Below are positions 1 through 10,966 of a DNA stretch of 64,000 nt, in pieces. A program made the position numbers and the translations under genes. The notes under the pieces were generated by a model. The model did not search any database. It was not told the DNA's origin and was given only the letters and a program-made list of their open reading frames with translations. Each line of letters opens with the position of its first letter. Within the stretch, counting starts at the first letter, position 1. The DNA is from Porogramme epimiltina (taxonomy: Eukaryota > Basidiomycota > Agaricomycetes > Polyporales > Polyporaceae), in NCBI GenBank assembly GCA_900155495.1, contig FTLJ01000512.1, positions 1 through 64,000 on the forward strand, in the 5' to 3' direction.

Positions 1-60
1 ACCCCAACCAGGGCGTCCCGCTCCCCCCCCCCGCGTCCCCCCCCCCCTCCCCCGCCCCGC
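1..60. repeat. C-rich low-complexity tract
   Basis: The first 60 bases are almost pure pyrimidine with long C runs (positions 21-58). It has no coding sense that I can support on the plus strand. On the minus strand it would be G-rich and falls inside the leftward gene that starts at 281, probably in an intron or beyond. Confidence 0.6.
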
Positions 61-281
61 CTCATCCATGCCCCCGCTCTGTTCATGCCCCGCCCACGGA
101 CGTGCCTGCTGCCCTCGCTGGTACACAGGGGAAATGAGTAGTGGTAGACGCTCACCCTGGTGTTTACGATAATCGAGTGCTCCGAAAACGGCCCGAGAAA
201 GCTGGTGGCGAAGTGCATGGCGCCGGCACCAAGGAGGACTAGCGCAACATCGCGAAACGTCCGCGGACGCGTGATGACCAT
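1..281 (-). CDS. 5' end of an unidentified leftward gene, possibly membrane-anchored (partial)
   Basis: The minus strand has an ATG at 281-279 in a good Kozak context (CCACCATGG). It opens a frame of 42 codons with an N-terminal hydrophobic stretch (about residues 9-26, rich in A, L, V and G). The frame runs to a GTGAGC splice donor at 155/154, so exon 1 is 281-156. Downstream exons lie in the low-complexity left edge or outside the window, so the product cannot be named. A TATATA box lies about 125 bp upstream on the same strand (403-410), which supports the start. I see no family motif. The hydrophobic segment could be a signal anchor of a small membrane protein, but that is inference. Confidence 0.5.
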   Translation of the reverse strand, partial: MVITRPRTFRDVALVLLGAGAMHFATSFLGPFSEHSIIVNTRVSVYHYSFPLCTSEGSRHVRGRGMNRAGAWMRRGGGGGGGRGGGERDALVG

Positions 282-402
282 GGTGGGCCAGTCGTGGGGT
301 GGTGGCGGTGAGGAGGGAGGGGTAGGGGGAAGGCGGAGAAGAGGACCGGGCTGGACGAGGAAGCGGAGGAAAAACGAGCGGGATGGGAAGAGAGAGGCGA
401 TC

Positions 403-410
403 ACTATATA
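403..410 (-). promoter_or_regulatory. TATA box of the leftward edge gene
   Basis: On the minus strand the sequence reads TATATAGTGA, 122-129 bp upstream of the ATG at 281. Other genes in this window have TATA boxes at 60-150 bp, so the distance fits. Confidence 0.5.
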
Positions 411-411
411 G

Positions 412-2490
412 TGCTGAGGGACATGGCAGATGTGTGAGCGTCTGCGCGTGCAATCTGCCACCTCGCGAACCGACGCTCTTGCCGCGCTCTCCCTCCGGCG
501 CTTCGCCCACACGATGCTCTCGGGCGCCACTCTCTGTCCCCGCCCGCGTTCTGGCGGACCTCCAAATAAGGCAGCGCCCGTCCTCCCCGTCCAATCGTCG
601 TCCGGCGGAGCCCGTCGGAGCTGCATCACAGTCGACCGCGCACACCGGTCTCCCCGCGCTCGCCCCGACCTCCAAACCGTATTCTCTCCCGGCACTACAC
701 CTCACACACCTCCATTCATTCCCGGGCACAGCCGGACATTGACCGGCCAAAACCCCCCGACGCGCTTTTTAGTTTGATAGAGTAGGAAAGCAGCCAGAGA
801 CAGCGCTCCTCCTTGCTGATGATTCGTGCAGTGATCTCGATACCGTGTCGAGGTTGCATCATGATCTTGTATCCATGCTGTGCGCTTGGGCTTGGGCCTG
901 GCGGGATCTTCTTTCTTCCCTGCTCAACAGCACGGGTTTGTTACGCCCCCCGAGCCCGTACTTCCTCTCCGTTCCCTGGACCGGATGCGGAATATCGTTG
1001 GTTCGTCAGCCAAAGAAATCTCAGGAGATCGTCGCATGGCCAGCGAACACCGTGTTGGTCTCCCACATTTTTCTCTGCTTGATCCGAGAGAATCGGACAG
1101 TCAGGGTTCGGAAGACTAGTGTTATCGACACGCTTTCTCAGCCAGATGTTTGAGGTGTGAACCCTCTCCAAAGGTGCCAACACATCCAACTCACTCTGGT
1201 TCCGGGTCGAAGTTGAGTACGGCAGTACGGCTTGTACGCGCAGTGCGGTTGACCGCCAACCATCTTTATGAAGGTACGCTCTCTGTAGGCAATGTCTGCA
1301 CAATCGCTCACGTTGGCTCTGTGCATGACCTGGTACCAGTTCTAATAGGCATTAGAGCGAAATTCTTGCTCCGATGAAGCCGTAGGTTCCACCCCTGCGC
1401 GCCCCCACATGCTAATGATAGGAGCGGGAGCACTGCGAACGCCTCACAATCACCTCTGCTATGGTATTGTTTGGCAGAGACACCGGACTAGGATAAAAAG
1501 GCGTATATTGTATGACCAACTGACTTATGATAAGCCCTTGCAGACGTGGCTCGTAGCTCTATATATGTATGGTCAACCTTCAATAGTTATGGCGTTGAAA
1601 CCTTACACTTGAGATGCTGGCAGAGTAGCACTGTTCCGCGGGGCCTCGGCTGGTCTTCGAATCGGCATGATGTCATATGTATTTCACGTGGTCCTCCAGA
1701 TGAGCGCCTAAGTTGTCTTCCTCCGTCCGCCCATCTCTTCGAGCGGTTTGCCGTGAACCACCACTTCTCTCATTTCGATGCGTCCCTGTACTAGAACAGA
1801 GCGCGGTATTCCATGACGACGCTGTATCTCAAGTCCTCTCAAATCTCAAGCCCTGCAAGCTATCACCTCACGACGTGCGAAGATCAACGAGCTGCGAACA
1901 TGACATGGCATTCCCTTTTTGCCGCCAAAATCGGACGCTGTTGAGCCCGAGTGGGGAACTCGGCTCTGAGCTATAATGAGTGCCCTAGGTGCGGGTGCTC
2001 TCTGGGTGGCGTGCCGGTGAGTATTCTTCCTCTCATCCTACACGTTTGCAAATTATGCATGCTCGCACGGTCACCTTCCTGCATCCATTTGCACTCGCGG
2101 CAGATGTGCCGCGCAGTCTTCTCAGGCAAGAAGCCACACCGGCGTGGTCGCCACGGACGCATCTGCCATGCGGCGGATCATCCCTCCCCATGTCGAGCCT
2201 GCGCCCGTCTGGCTCGACGTGGCCATTCTCGGGGATTACGTACCTCCAGGGCTATGGTGATGGTTTCGGGCCTGCTCTCTGTAGCCCGGCCGTGCGCTGG
2301 GCCGAGCTGCGCTGCCAGTGCTATTTCCGTTACTACCATCCGGACGCGCTGGTATTCGCTCCATATTTGCAGCACCTCTATTTCTTTCCCCCACCCACCC
2401 CGTTTCTGCTGCGGGCGGGCCCTATACCCTGGCGGCCGGCGTACCCTCATTTCTAACATTATACTTCGTCTTTCTCATTTCTAGGCCGCC
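412..2490. other. Gene-free stretch; 5' region of the GH5 gene
   Basis: Several GC-rich open frames occur here on both strands, but none has codon structure, splice logic or motifs that I recognise. The last part is probably the 5' UTR of the GH5 gene. A pyrimidine-rich CTAG acceptor ends at 2484, six bases before the GH5 ATG, and a GTGAGT donor lies near 2017, so a 5' UTR intron of roughly 470 nt is likely. Confidence 0.5.
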
Positions 2491-5075
2491 ATGTCCTATC
2501 CTTACGCGCCCCAGCCTCAGCCCCCCGGGATGGACTCCGTGGACTCCCTCAGCCACCGGTACCCCCTCGCCTCGTCGCACAATCTCGACGATGGCTCCGC
2601 GGCCACCCTCCAGACCTCCCCGTTCCTCGATCCCTCCGAACCGCGCTCGTTCGGCCCGTTTACGACTAAGGAAACCTATGCGAGCAACCAGCAAGGAAGG
2701 CGCCCATGGTACAAGCGAGTCTGGGTTTGGCTGCTCGCGATCTTGGTAGTAGCGGCAGTCGTAGTGGTCGTCATTGTCTTCGTCGTCATCAAGCCTGGCC
2801 AACATAACAGCAACTCCTCGAAGTCGAGTTCTGGGACCTCCGGAAGCGGGAGCGGCAACAGCGACGGCAGCAGCCCCCAAACGGCAATCACGACTGGCGG
2901 CGACGGGAGTACGGTCACTACGGACGACGGCAGCACCTTCATCTACAATAATCCGTTTGGGGGTTTCTGTGAGTCCATTCACCTGCTCACATGCGCTCCC
3001 ACCCTGCGCCCCGACCCCGTCTCAAGCACAGCCGGTGGCGGGCGCGACGCGTCTCAGCCGCGCCAAACGCTGACGGCGCGCCTCCACAGGGGTGTCCGAC
3101 CCCGCGAACCCGTTCGACAACTCCGCGCGCCCGAACTCGTGGACGCCGCCGCTGAACACGAGCTGGACGTTCGGCACGGACCGCATCTACGGCGTGAACC
3201 TCGGCGGGCTCTTCGTGCTCGAGCCGTTCATCGCGCCCGCGCTCTTCCAGGCGAACCCGTCCGCGGTCGACGAGTGGACGCTGAGCGAGGCGCTCGCGGC
3301 GCAGGGCACGCTCCAGCAGACGCTCGAGGACCACTACAGCACGTTCGTCACCGAGCAGGACGTCGCGCAGATCGCGGGCGCGGGGCTCAACTGGATACGC
3401 GTCCCCGTCCCGTTCTGGGCGATCGAGGTGTGGGCCGACGTCGGCGTGGACGCGAACGGGGACCACGTCGCGGAGCCGTTTTTAGCGCGGACGTGCTGGA
3501 AGTGCGTGTTTCTGCTTCGCTCGACTGTGCCGCTCGCGTGCTGAACGACGTGTGCTTACAGATACGTCCTGCGCTTGTTGGGTTGGGCGCGCAAGTACGG
3601 TCTACGGGTTCTCATTGATCTTCACACTATCCCTGGGTCCCAGAATGGTAAGGCTAGAGAGATTTGAGAGTGACAATCCATCTCTGAGTGTTCTCGCTCC
3701 CTGCAGGCTTCAACCACTCCGGCAAGCTTGGGTCGATTAATTGGCTAAATGGAGTTATGGGCCTCGCGAACGCTGAGCGGTCCCTCGACTACATCCGCAC
3801 CCTCACAGAGTTTATCTCGCAGCCCGAATACGTGGACCTGATCCCAATGTTCGGCATTCTGAACGAACCGTTCTCGCAGACCATTGGCAAAGACCAGTTG
3901 GAATCCTTGTGAGTCCACTCAACCGCCGCCCTACTCGGTCCGTCTCTCATGTGAAAGCACGCGATCCGACCAGCTACCTCCGCGCGTACGAGATGGTCCG
4001 CAATATCACCGGCACCGGTGAAGGGAACGGGCCTATGATCGCCATCCACGACGGTTTTAGTCCCACGAGTACCTGGGCCGGGTTCCTCTCTGGAGCTGAT
4101 AGGCTCGCGCTGGGTGAGTTGTCACTGCGTCTGACTGGGGACATTACTAATGTAGGGGTATTGTAGACACCCACCAGTACTTCGCTTTCGATGGACAGCA
4201 GAACAGACAACCTGTCAATGTAACTGCAGACGGGGGTAATGGAACCACATTAGGCGGTCAGTGGCCTCAGCAAGCTTGCGGTGCCTGGACGAGCATGATG
4301 GACAGCAGGTGCGCGTTATTCACCACATTCATCTCCGGCGACAGCCCACATAATGGACGCGCTGTCATCTCACAGCCGTGAAGCCTTCGGTGTCACCGTC
4401 GCGGGCGAATTCAGCAACGGGTTCAACGACTGCGGCCTCTTCGTCATCGGCGTCAACGTCAGCGCGGTGTTCGGCCCCGGGTGCGACTACTGGGAAGACT
4501 TCGCGAACTGGTCGGACGAGACGAAGCAAGGGATCAAGAACTTCGCGCTCGCGTCCATGGACGCGCTCGGCGACTGGTTCTTCTGGACGTGGAAGATCGG
4601 CAACTCCACCGCCGGCTCCGTCCAGGCCCCGCTCTGGTCGTACCAGCTCGGGCTCGAGAACGGCTGGATGCCGGCGGACCCGCGCGAGGCCGTCGGCGCG
4701 TGCGCCATGTTCGGGCAGCCCGAGCCCGCGTTCGCCGGCCCCTTCCAGCCGTGGCAGACCGGCGGCGCCGGCGCGGGGGACATCGCGGCGAGCGCGACGC
4801 AGGACATCCTGGCGTGGCCGCCGTCGCTGCTCAACGTCCCGACCGGCGGCGCGACGGCGCTCCCGCAGTACACGAGCACCGCGACGCCCGTCACGCTCCC
4901 GCCCGAGAGCCTCCCGACCACGGGGGTGGCGGTGACGGCGAGCGTGGGCGACGGGTGGGCGCACACGCAGGACAGCGGACCGGCTGTGACTGCCATCGCC
5001 GGGTGTGCGTATCCGGACGCGTGGGACGCTGTGAGCTCGCAGGTGCCCCTTTCTGGGTGCCTCCCCGCATCTTAA
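2491..5075 (+). CDS. Membrane-anchored glucan exo-1,3-beta-glucosidase, GH5
   Basis: Seven exons join in frame: 2491-2968, 3090-3501, 3562-3647, 3707-3908, 3974-4113, 4167-4308, 4376-5075 (719 aa). An N-terminal cytoplasmic tail of about 75 residues precedes one strongly hydrophobic segment (about 79-100). A Ser/Gly-rich linker follows, and then the GH5 catalytic domain. Landmarks are GVNLGG, the NEP acid/base motif (Glu at about 379), the likely nucleophile in AGEFSN (Glu about 498) and the FFWTWK motif typical of yeast and fungal EXG enzymes. The family removes glucose from beta-1,3-glucan ends, in wall remodelling or glucan use. The type II anchor places the enzyme facing the cell wall. 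The ATG follows an acceptor-like CTAG, suggesting a 5' UTR intron. Family assignment is firm; the physiological substrate is inferred. Confidence 0.93.
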
Positions 5076-5379
5076 CTTATATTGGACCATGTGTTGGGTT
5101 GTACGCCGCGGCATACACATATGGACGCTGTGTGCTTCTCGGAAGGGACAGGTTTTGAGGTTACGCTGGATCAAGCCTCCGCTACTCACCGATCAGATCG
5201 ATACTATCCCGGCTATAGCGCCATCGGTATTGGGAACAACTTCGAGTGGCATACGCAAACAGACATTGGGGATGATGTTATCATGGGAAGACGCAGGCGT
5301 ATCTACAGCACATTACAATGATAAAATAAAGATAGCATGCAAAGGAGTGTGTCCGTCAAGAGAAGTGGATAGAGAGTGG

Positions 5380-7102
5380 TCACCAGAAACGATTGCTTTC
5401 GACATCGAGTCCATTCGCGAGCCGCATCATAACCGCATTAGACGTGAGCGTCGAGAACTTTTCCAGGCCGTCAGCAGCACGTTTGACATGGGAGCTGAAA
5501 GCTGTACTCACCCCGTTGCCAACGAGGACCTGGGCGCGTTGTGCGACGAGTTGGTCCACCGCCTGGGCCACAAACTTCTGTTCCCAATCAAGAACAAGGT
5601 CGCGGCTGCTCGACACCGCCTCCCATTCACCAACGTCCCACAACGCGACCTTGAGTTCGTTGATGAACGCCTTGTCCCCGTTTGTCATGATGTACACCTT
5701 CCGAAGATCGCTCCCAGAGGGAGTGGCCCGCACTTCGGCGACCTTCTTCGCGATCTCATCGACAGAGGGGAAGCACCGCTGGCGGTATAACTCAAGGTGC
5801 TCAGGGCTGGTCTTCACGTTCCGGGGGATGTTTACCCTCTCGGGAACAGTGAAGGCGTCGGGCATGTTGGGGAAGTTGTTGACGCTGACGAAGTCTTCGT
5901 AGGTCTCCGCGAGGAAGGTGCAGTGCTCGAGATAGTCACCGCGACGCACGTGCAGTACCATGAGCCCCGGGATCATGGGGTACCGTTCGGCGTTCGTGGT
6001 GAATGGCGTGCTGGTGAGGAAAGGCTCCTCAGACGATGCAGGCAGGAAATGGTGTCGGTTGTGGTCGAATGCAGATTCGACGAGTGCTGACCAACCAAAG
6101 TGAGTGATGAGAGGAGACGAGGAGAACCCGGGCCAGATGTCCAGCAATGAACCTCGGACTCCGAAAATTCTAGAATAGAAGATGAGATCGAAATCGCAGG
6201 GAGTGGGCGCGAGATACGTACTGATTATGTGTGAAGATCGACCCAGACCTCCTCGTTGATTGCACGCACGGGTTGCTCGTATGTGTTAGAAGATCGGACC
6301 ACGTTTGGATGACGCTGTCTACTGAACCTTCTGTAGCTAAAGACGCGTGGACTGTCTTGACGTTTTTCTCTACCTTGTAGGGGCAGATATGATTGAAGTA
6401 GGTTTCCGCAACAGCAGGCGGGGTGTCATCGTCGGTCGGGAAGGGGGCGCCAACAGGAGGGCCTGACACAACGGCATCAGCTCGGACACGAAGAAGTTTG
6501 GCGGAAGGGGGCCACCTCTGATAATGGCGGTGTAAGGTATCTGTGAGGGTATCCAATTTGTCTTGAACGTCGAATAAAGAGAACCGTCGTCTTTCCAAGT
6601 ATAATTGTTGAATACGAACCTGCGGATACGGTTAACCGATAACACAGGTCAGGGGGGAGTAACGAGGACTCACGTTCTCCTCGATCGGTATGCTAAGTAT
6701 GCGTCTAATAGATGCTCCTGAAGAGCGTTTCCCCAGCCAAGTCCTACAACACGGTGAACGAGAGTCCCCCAGATGTATGGACTACGCACCTCTAACGTGT
6801 CCAGCAACAAAGAAGAATCTCTCATCCTCTCCGGGGCGGGTGTGACTCCAGTTGTGTTGAGGTAGTTCCAGCTCGGCGGTGTGATACTGGGAGTAAAGGG
6901 GAGGGAGGTGGGTACCGGGGGGAGGGACCTGATATGTCCACGGTAGGCGTAGGCGGCCGGTGGTGATAGCTGTCCAAAGGAGGGCCGAAGTCGAGAGCAA
7001 GAAGACGACCACGAGGAGAGAGAGGAGGCGTCTCCTGACGTAGGCTCGACTCTCTGCGCCTCCTACTAGTCTATAGCCGTCGGAGGCAAATTTAGTGAGC
7101 AT
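5380..7102 (-). CDS. Type II membrane glycosyltransferase, fucosyltransferase-like
   Basis: Five exons close in frame: 7102-6790, 6743-6674, 6619-6516, 6462-6222, 6169-5380 (505 aa). A short basic N-terminus (RRR at about 23-25) is followed by a signal anchor at about 26-47, then a Pro-rich stem, as in Golgi type II enzymes. GLGWGN near residue 108 resembles the GGLGN donor-binding loop, and LHVRRGDY (His 316 to Asp 321) matches the HxRRxD nucleotide-sugar motif of the GT23/GT65/GT68-like fucosyltransferase fold. Basidiomycetes carry several such proteins, mostly uncharacterised. Donor GDP-fucose is inferred from the motif only. The gene is convergent with the GH5 gene, with 304 bp between the two stops. 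Confidence 0.8.
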
Positions 7103-7966
7103 GTGTAGAGCGGGAAGAAGGGAGGCGGAAGGGAAGGGAAGTCAAGCCGATACCCACCGGCCGTGTTATAGTGCACGATCATCGAACAGCATCCAATCTG
7201 GGGCGTACTCGGAGACCAGACGCACAGCGCGCGCAGGCCGATGTTGGTCGTCTCAGGATCCCGCATTGCTGTGTGCACCAACGAATATGCGATAGCGATA
7301 TTCCGCGCAAAAATTAGAGCTCCCGGACATCCCTTGCTTTCCCGGGCATCGCATCCTACCCGAGCGGCACCGCAGCACTCAGCATCCGGCCACAGGCGGA
7401 CCTGCACCTGGTAATAGCCATCTATATCAGTGTAGATACGGCGAAAAGTATAAATACGACTTACTGTCATCATTACCAGCAGAGAGAATGGCATTACCCG
7501 GCTGAGCAGTACCCGATGGGCAGAGCGTTCTCGTGAGACGGGACTTATGGCACAGCTATTAAAAGCGGTAATCAAGTTTCTCGGATAATTTGGTAGATAA
7601 ATGTGGCCGTGCCCATCTCCGTGTGTCGTGAAAAGTTTAGGTAAGTAGTGGCCCACCAGGGGGAATTTGATTGTTGTGATAACATCCGTCGAACAGTGGT
7701 AGTGGCACCTTGAACCCTTTCTAGCGCCTGGGGTCAGATGGGCGTTGACGGTAACCAACCTCCCCTCTTATTCTCGTGTCTGAGCATTTTAGCTCGAAGA
7801 AGGGTTGGCACAGATATTTAGTTTCATCCATGGTATAATATTCCATCCATTGTGGAAGAGATGTGGAAGAGAAACGTGTGACATGTGGTAAACATACTAC
7901 CATACGCGTCCGCAGCAAAATGCGAACGTCGGGCGCTCCGCAGCCCCCTATGCCAAGTGTCGGGGC
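7103..7966. other. Intergenic, no gene seen
   Basis: This lies between the start of the leftward glycosyltransferase and the 3' end of the sedolisin gene. A 230-codon minus-strand frame at 7066-7758 overlaps it but has no splice logic or motif. I read the stretch as promoter of the glycosyltransferase and 3' flank of the peptidase. Confidence 0.5.
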
Positions 7967-10175
7967 CTAAGAGCGTTGATTGAGGGCATTTAGAAGCTTC
8001 AAAAAGTCGGGAGTTCCGAGCCCAGTGACCTGCATCATGAGTGTTGAGTGCATTGTGTGTGAAACGGATGCTAGGGTGGGTTCTTACTGGGTCCCATCCC
8101 TCGGCGGCGGCGAATCCATTTGTTCCGCATCCCGGATTGTTGCCCTCCGTGATGTCGTTTAGGACACCGGAACCAAGCTTGTACAGGATCGGGTTCATAA
8201 ATCCAAGCGCAGCGCCTCCCTTGCTGAAGAGCGCGTCATTCAAGAGCGCGACGAGGCCGCCGACACTCGGACTTGCTGCGCTCGTTCCCGAGACGGAAAT
8301 GGTCTTTCCGCCACGAACCACCTGAAAATGCTGTGCCTGCGCAGCAATGTCCGGAAACGCACGCCCGGAAGAATTAAAGAGGCCCTTGTTAACTTTTCCC
8401 AGGTCGTTGAGGTAATTCGTAACAGCGCCATCTTGGTAAGAAGGGCGGGCGAAGACGTTGGAGAAACCGCCGGACGAAAATGAGGCAGCTACTTCAGGGC
8501 CAAAGGAAGTAGTCCCTCCAACAGACGTTATGCTATGGAAAAGACGCATTAGCTCTATATGCTGTTGAAAACCTTATTGCCACGCACAATGGGCAGGAAG
8601 ATGGGAATGTAGGTTGGAACGTAGTGCAATTGGTGTTTTGAATGCCGGAAACACCGCCATCTCCGGATCCGAAGAGCACCGTCGTGCCCCGCGCCCCTAA
8701 TTGAGCGTATGCATTGCACATGTTGCTGACAGTGACGCGGCGCATCAGCCAAGGAAGCTATTCTGACGCTCGAGCATAGGAATAACCCACTTTGCCAAGC
8801 CAACGGGGATGTCCTTCTCGTTGAATCCGAAACTGGTTGTAAGCACGAAAGGGACTTGTTCTTGCGCAATCAAGGTGTTGATAACGTCCAGGAACCCCGC
8901 GATACCATCCGTGTTGTTGGATCCTACTGTGACCTGGGTGGTCTTGACGCCTGTCGCAACGCCGACGGTGTATTGCATATCCAAACTCTGGCCGCCCGCG
9001 GTTAAGTTATTACGTCATATCGGGGTCAAGAGGTTCAATTCACCGCTTCAGTGGTCGCGGCCACTAGGTTATTCGTGCCACCGTCGACACTTTGCACGCC
9101 GAACGTTGTGCCCTTGTTGACTTCGGGTCTGAATTGTCCCAAGAATTGCTGCACAAACGACTCAGGCCAAGCAATTACCTATACAAGACAAGCCATCTCA
9201 CCGTCAAGTCCGCAGGGTCCGCAGACTCCCCTATGAATGTTGCAACGAACAGATTGTTCGTCTTATTCTTGGCAGCAGTCGCAGGGATGTTGTAGATAGA
9301 CTGTAGACACTTCGGCGTTATCGCGGTTTTGCACGAGTCGTCCGGCGGTGGTGCCTTGGTCGTTTGCTGTTGTTGGGAGTTGGCTGCTGCTGTTGCCTTC
9401 TGCCGCGATGTCGTGATAGTGCGTGTGATGGTGATAACTTTGCGCTTGTCCACAACAGCTTGAGGTGAATGAAGCACCTGTACCTCGGCAGGCGATAGTC
9501 TGAAGTCCACGAACCTATGGGCGGAGAGTGAGCCATTGAGTGAGAAACCTAGCCACGCCTAGACTCACGAAGTAGCAGGATAGACGAAATCGAGATGCCC
9601 TTGGACGCTAGCTGGGATAGAGTAGGACATGGTACGCAATGCGGTGCTTCCGGAAGCTTCGTGGTTGTATTCGTTGAACTGGGCATCCAGGAGGGCGTTG
9701 GCCTGGGCGACCGGAATCTTGACGTTCAGCCAATCGCCAGCAGCAGAGGCAGCCCCGACTGTGACATTGTTCTTTGCGAGCCACGCGTTCACCGCCTGCA
9801 CGCTCTCCGGTCTAGGAGCGACAAACGCTTCCACCTACACAACGATCACAACCATTGCTCCATCAGCGCCCATCGACGATCATCCTAAGAAGACTACGTT
9901 CGCACCTGCGCTTTGGTGAGGTGCTTACGATAGTTTGCACTGCCGGGCGTGCTGACGTCGTACAACGCCGCCTCTAGGCCCTTTGGGTCGCTCTGCACGA
10001 GCGCGATCCGCAGGTCGAGCATTGCATCCGGCGCCGCGTGACCGACGTACTTGAACCCCACAGGAACATCCGACCGGCGCTCGTGAACATGGAACGCGTC
10101 GCGGGCGAGCGCGGTAGGCCGGCCTAGCGCTTGCGAGGTGAGGACTCCAAAGAAAAACAGACCAGCTGCAATCAT
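7967..10175 (-). CDS. Secreted tripeptidyl-peptidase, sedolisin family S53
   Basis: Eight exons close in frame: 10175-9906, 9834-9569, 9514-9202, 9178-9044, 8987-8791, 8725-8588, 8532-8088, 8029-7967 (608 aa). Residues 1-18 form a signal peptide. A pro-kumamolisin prodomain follows (to about 190), then a linker rich in Ala, Gln and Thr and the catalytic domain. The S53 residues are visible: Glu 327 and Asp 331 in TTEASLD, the oxyanion Asp 416 in SGDGG and the Ser 524 nucleophile in SGTSAASP. The enzyme is expected to be made as a zymogen, self-activate in acid and release tripeptides from protein N-termini outside the cell. The length is normal for the family. The start is set by the signal peptide; a TATA-like element lies 95 bp upstream. 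Confidence 0.93.
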
Positions 10176-10269
10176 GTCGGTCAGCGACGGGAAACGGTGC
10201 GGACAGGTAGTGGGGTGACCTAGCCAGTGAGCGGCGGAAAGGCGAGACGCGATGAGTGTACGAAGGGCA

Positions 10270-10276
10270 TTATATG
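10270..10276 (-). promoter_or_regulatory. TATA-like element of the sedolisin gene
   Basis: The minus strand reads CATATAATG, about 95 bp upstream of the ATG at 10175. Confidence 0.4.
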
Positions 10277-10279
10277 CAA

Positions 10280-10966
10280 TGTCGACGTTTGTTGAGGGAA
10301 TGTGATCTCCGGACGACCTCGACCGCGTGGTGTTCAGAGGCACACAGCTTCAAACAGTTGTGATGTGCCCCTCGAGCGTCGACCTCGTTTGATGGTCATG
10401 TCTAAGACGCGCGCACTGCAACTCAGTCTAAGTCAGATATTCCGTTTTGCAAGTACCTGCGGTACCAAAAAGGGCATCTATAATCCATACGTACCCACAA
10501 ACTAACAGCTTGAGGAATAGTTGCTACGTGGGCCGACCTGCGTTGGGATTGTGACGCCCCGCATCCCAAACTTGAGATCGATTCTAGAGACGTTTCAAAC
10601 TGATTGCAATCATTCACTGTTGAGCTCGTTGCGCGTACGGTGCCTGTCTAGATGACCGTCGTCAACTTGCCGTAGAACCATGATCTGGTGTGTTGGAACC
10701 TGGAAGTTGAATCAACGTATCACAAGCCTTGGCACAACCGGCAATGGCTCGGTGAGGCGGCCGGCAGCCGGCGTTTGTGTTCCACATTTGGTAATCTCCG
10801 GGAATGCGTCTAATCAAAGTGTAGTACTGGTACATGCCACGAACAAGCCACTGGCTGGTGCATTATTCCTAGTCCATACAGTTTACGAGAGTAGATATCA
10901 AAACACTTCGTAGTCAAGAAGATGCGATGTCAGTCTACGGGATCGTCGATGTCACCCGAGACCGGC
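10280..10966. other. Intergenic, no gene seen
   Basis: This is the upstream region of the sedolisin gene and the 3' flank of the transcription factor gene. Short open frames have no supporting structure. Confidence 0.5.

Noticed and set aside
1951..2484. 177-codon plus frame just before the GH5 gene
   Set aside because: It starts without context, has no motif, and overlaps the probable 5' UTR intron of the GH5 gene.
4365..5189. 274-codon minus-strand frame opposite the GH5 gene
   Set aside because: It is antisense to the conserved catalytic domain, Arg-rich and motif-free.
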